Source: Dehalococcoidales bacterium (GTDB lineage: Bacteria > Chloroflexota > Dehalococcoidia > Dehalococcoidales > JAUXAE01). Taken from it: a stretch of 15,172 nucleotides of DNA. The stretch is taken from NCBI GenBank assembly GCA_030620035.1, contig JAUXAE010000015.1, positions 1 to 15,172 on the forward strand. Reading direction: 5' to 3'. The notes beneath the pieces were generated by a model that was given only the letters and a program-made list of their open reading frames with translations, was not told the DNA's origin and did no database searches. Numbering within the stretch: the stretch's first letter is position 1; the number at the start of each line of letters is the position of its first letter. Below are positions 14,852 through 15,172 of the stretch, in pieces. The position numbers were made by a program, and so were the translations under genes.

Positions 14852-15172
14852 TTATACCATCAGCTCTTCATTGGCCGCCCTAAGCTCCTCGTTCTGGGCA
14901 TCCAATTGCTCATTCTTTTTCTGTCTTTCCTGCTCCAGCCGCTTGCGCTCGGTGATATCTCGAGTAGCACATTGGATAGATAGCGTACTGCCCTCGCTGT
15001 CGCGCTCAAAAGGAGCTACTTTAGTTTCATAAGATGACAGCGAACCATCCGGAGCCGTTTGCGCATATTCAAAGCTTCCTGATTCCCCTGTTCGTAAAAC
15101 ATGTTCGATCTGTTTTCGGGCAACCTCAGCCTGCTCTTTTGTTGCATACCAATTTTCATTGAAGATACTTTG
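14852..15172 (-). pseudogene. PAS-domain part of the same sensor kinase, cut by an in-frame TAA and by the window edge
   Basis: Read on the minus strand in the kinase frame, the 106 codons from the window edge to the TAA encode the second half of a PAS domain (YATKEQAE, then SFEYAQTAPDG, then a segment ending CATRDITERKRLEQE) and a coiled linker (ERQKKNEQLDAQNEELRAA, then NEELMV). After the stop the linker goes on as QQELMEKTREL. A single C-to-T change (CAA to TAA) would explain it, since VQQQEL is a usual sequence at this point. More PAS or sensory domains may lie beyond the window. A sequencing error is possible. Confidence 0.75.

Overview
The window (15.2 kb, moderately GC-rich) looks like a chromosomal segment of an anaerobic bacterium. 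I suspect the Dehalococcoidia (Chloroflexota). That placement is an inference from the mix of genes and protein style: a Tat-exported formate dehydrogenase-type enzyme with a HybB-type membrane subunit, ArsM, and PAS kinase/receiver modules. No rRNA or tRNA marker is present to confirm it.

Layout. (1) 1-3919, plus strand: the 3' two fifths or so of leuS, then a 165-bp gap with three hairpins flanked by short direct repeats, then a tight cluster proC - yggT-like - arsM-like - cvpA-like. (2) 3990-6127, minus strand: an MBL-fold hydrolase, rsmD, coaD (overlapping rsmD) and a small 2[4Fe-4S] ferredoxin, read from a promoter that diverges from the next block. (3) 6234-12531, plus strand: a strong-looking sigma70-type promoter, a structured leader of about 250 nt, and a four-gene formate dehydrogenase operon. 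Its catalytic gene runs through an in-frame UGA (7116-7118) exactly at the formate dehydrogenase selenocysteine site, so the two open frames on either side are one selenoprotein of 1041 residues. It is followed by a four-cluster iron-sulfur subunit with a membrane anchor, a HybB/NrfD-type ten-helix quinone subunit and the maturation factor FdhE. (4) 12581-15172, minus strand: an operon with a PAS-histidine kinase (cut by the window edge and split by a nonsense codon), two paralogous single-domain receivers and an OmpR-type response regulator.

How the parts fit: the block-3 proteins would form an exported, membrane-bound complex passing electrons from formate (or a related substrate) through Fe-S clusters to the quinone pool, without the haem b subunit used in E. 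coli Fdh-N. The layout recalls the OmeA/OmeB proteins of Dehalococcoides, whose OmeA has lost the Sec/Cys residue; here Sec is retained. The two-component block could control something nearby, but nothing in the sequence ties it to the fdh operon.

Points most worth a second look: the Sec codon and its downstream hairpin; an Asp in place of the second Cys of the catalytic subunit's [4Fe-4S] motif; the structured fdh leader with a three-codon upstream frame; the nonsense codon in the kinase linker; the mosaic near-identity of the tandem receivers; and the repeat-like element behind leuS.
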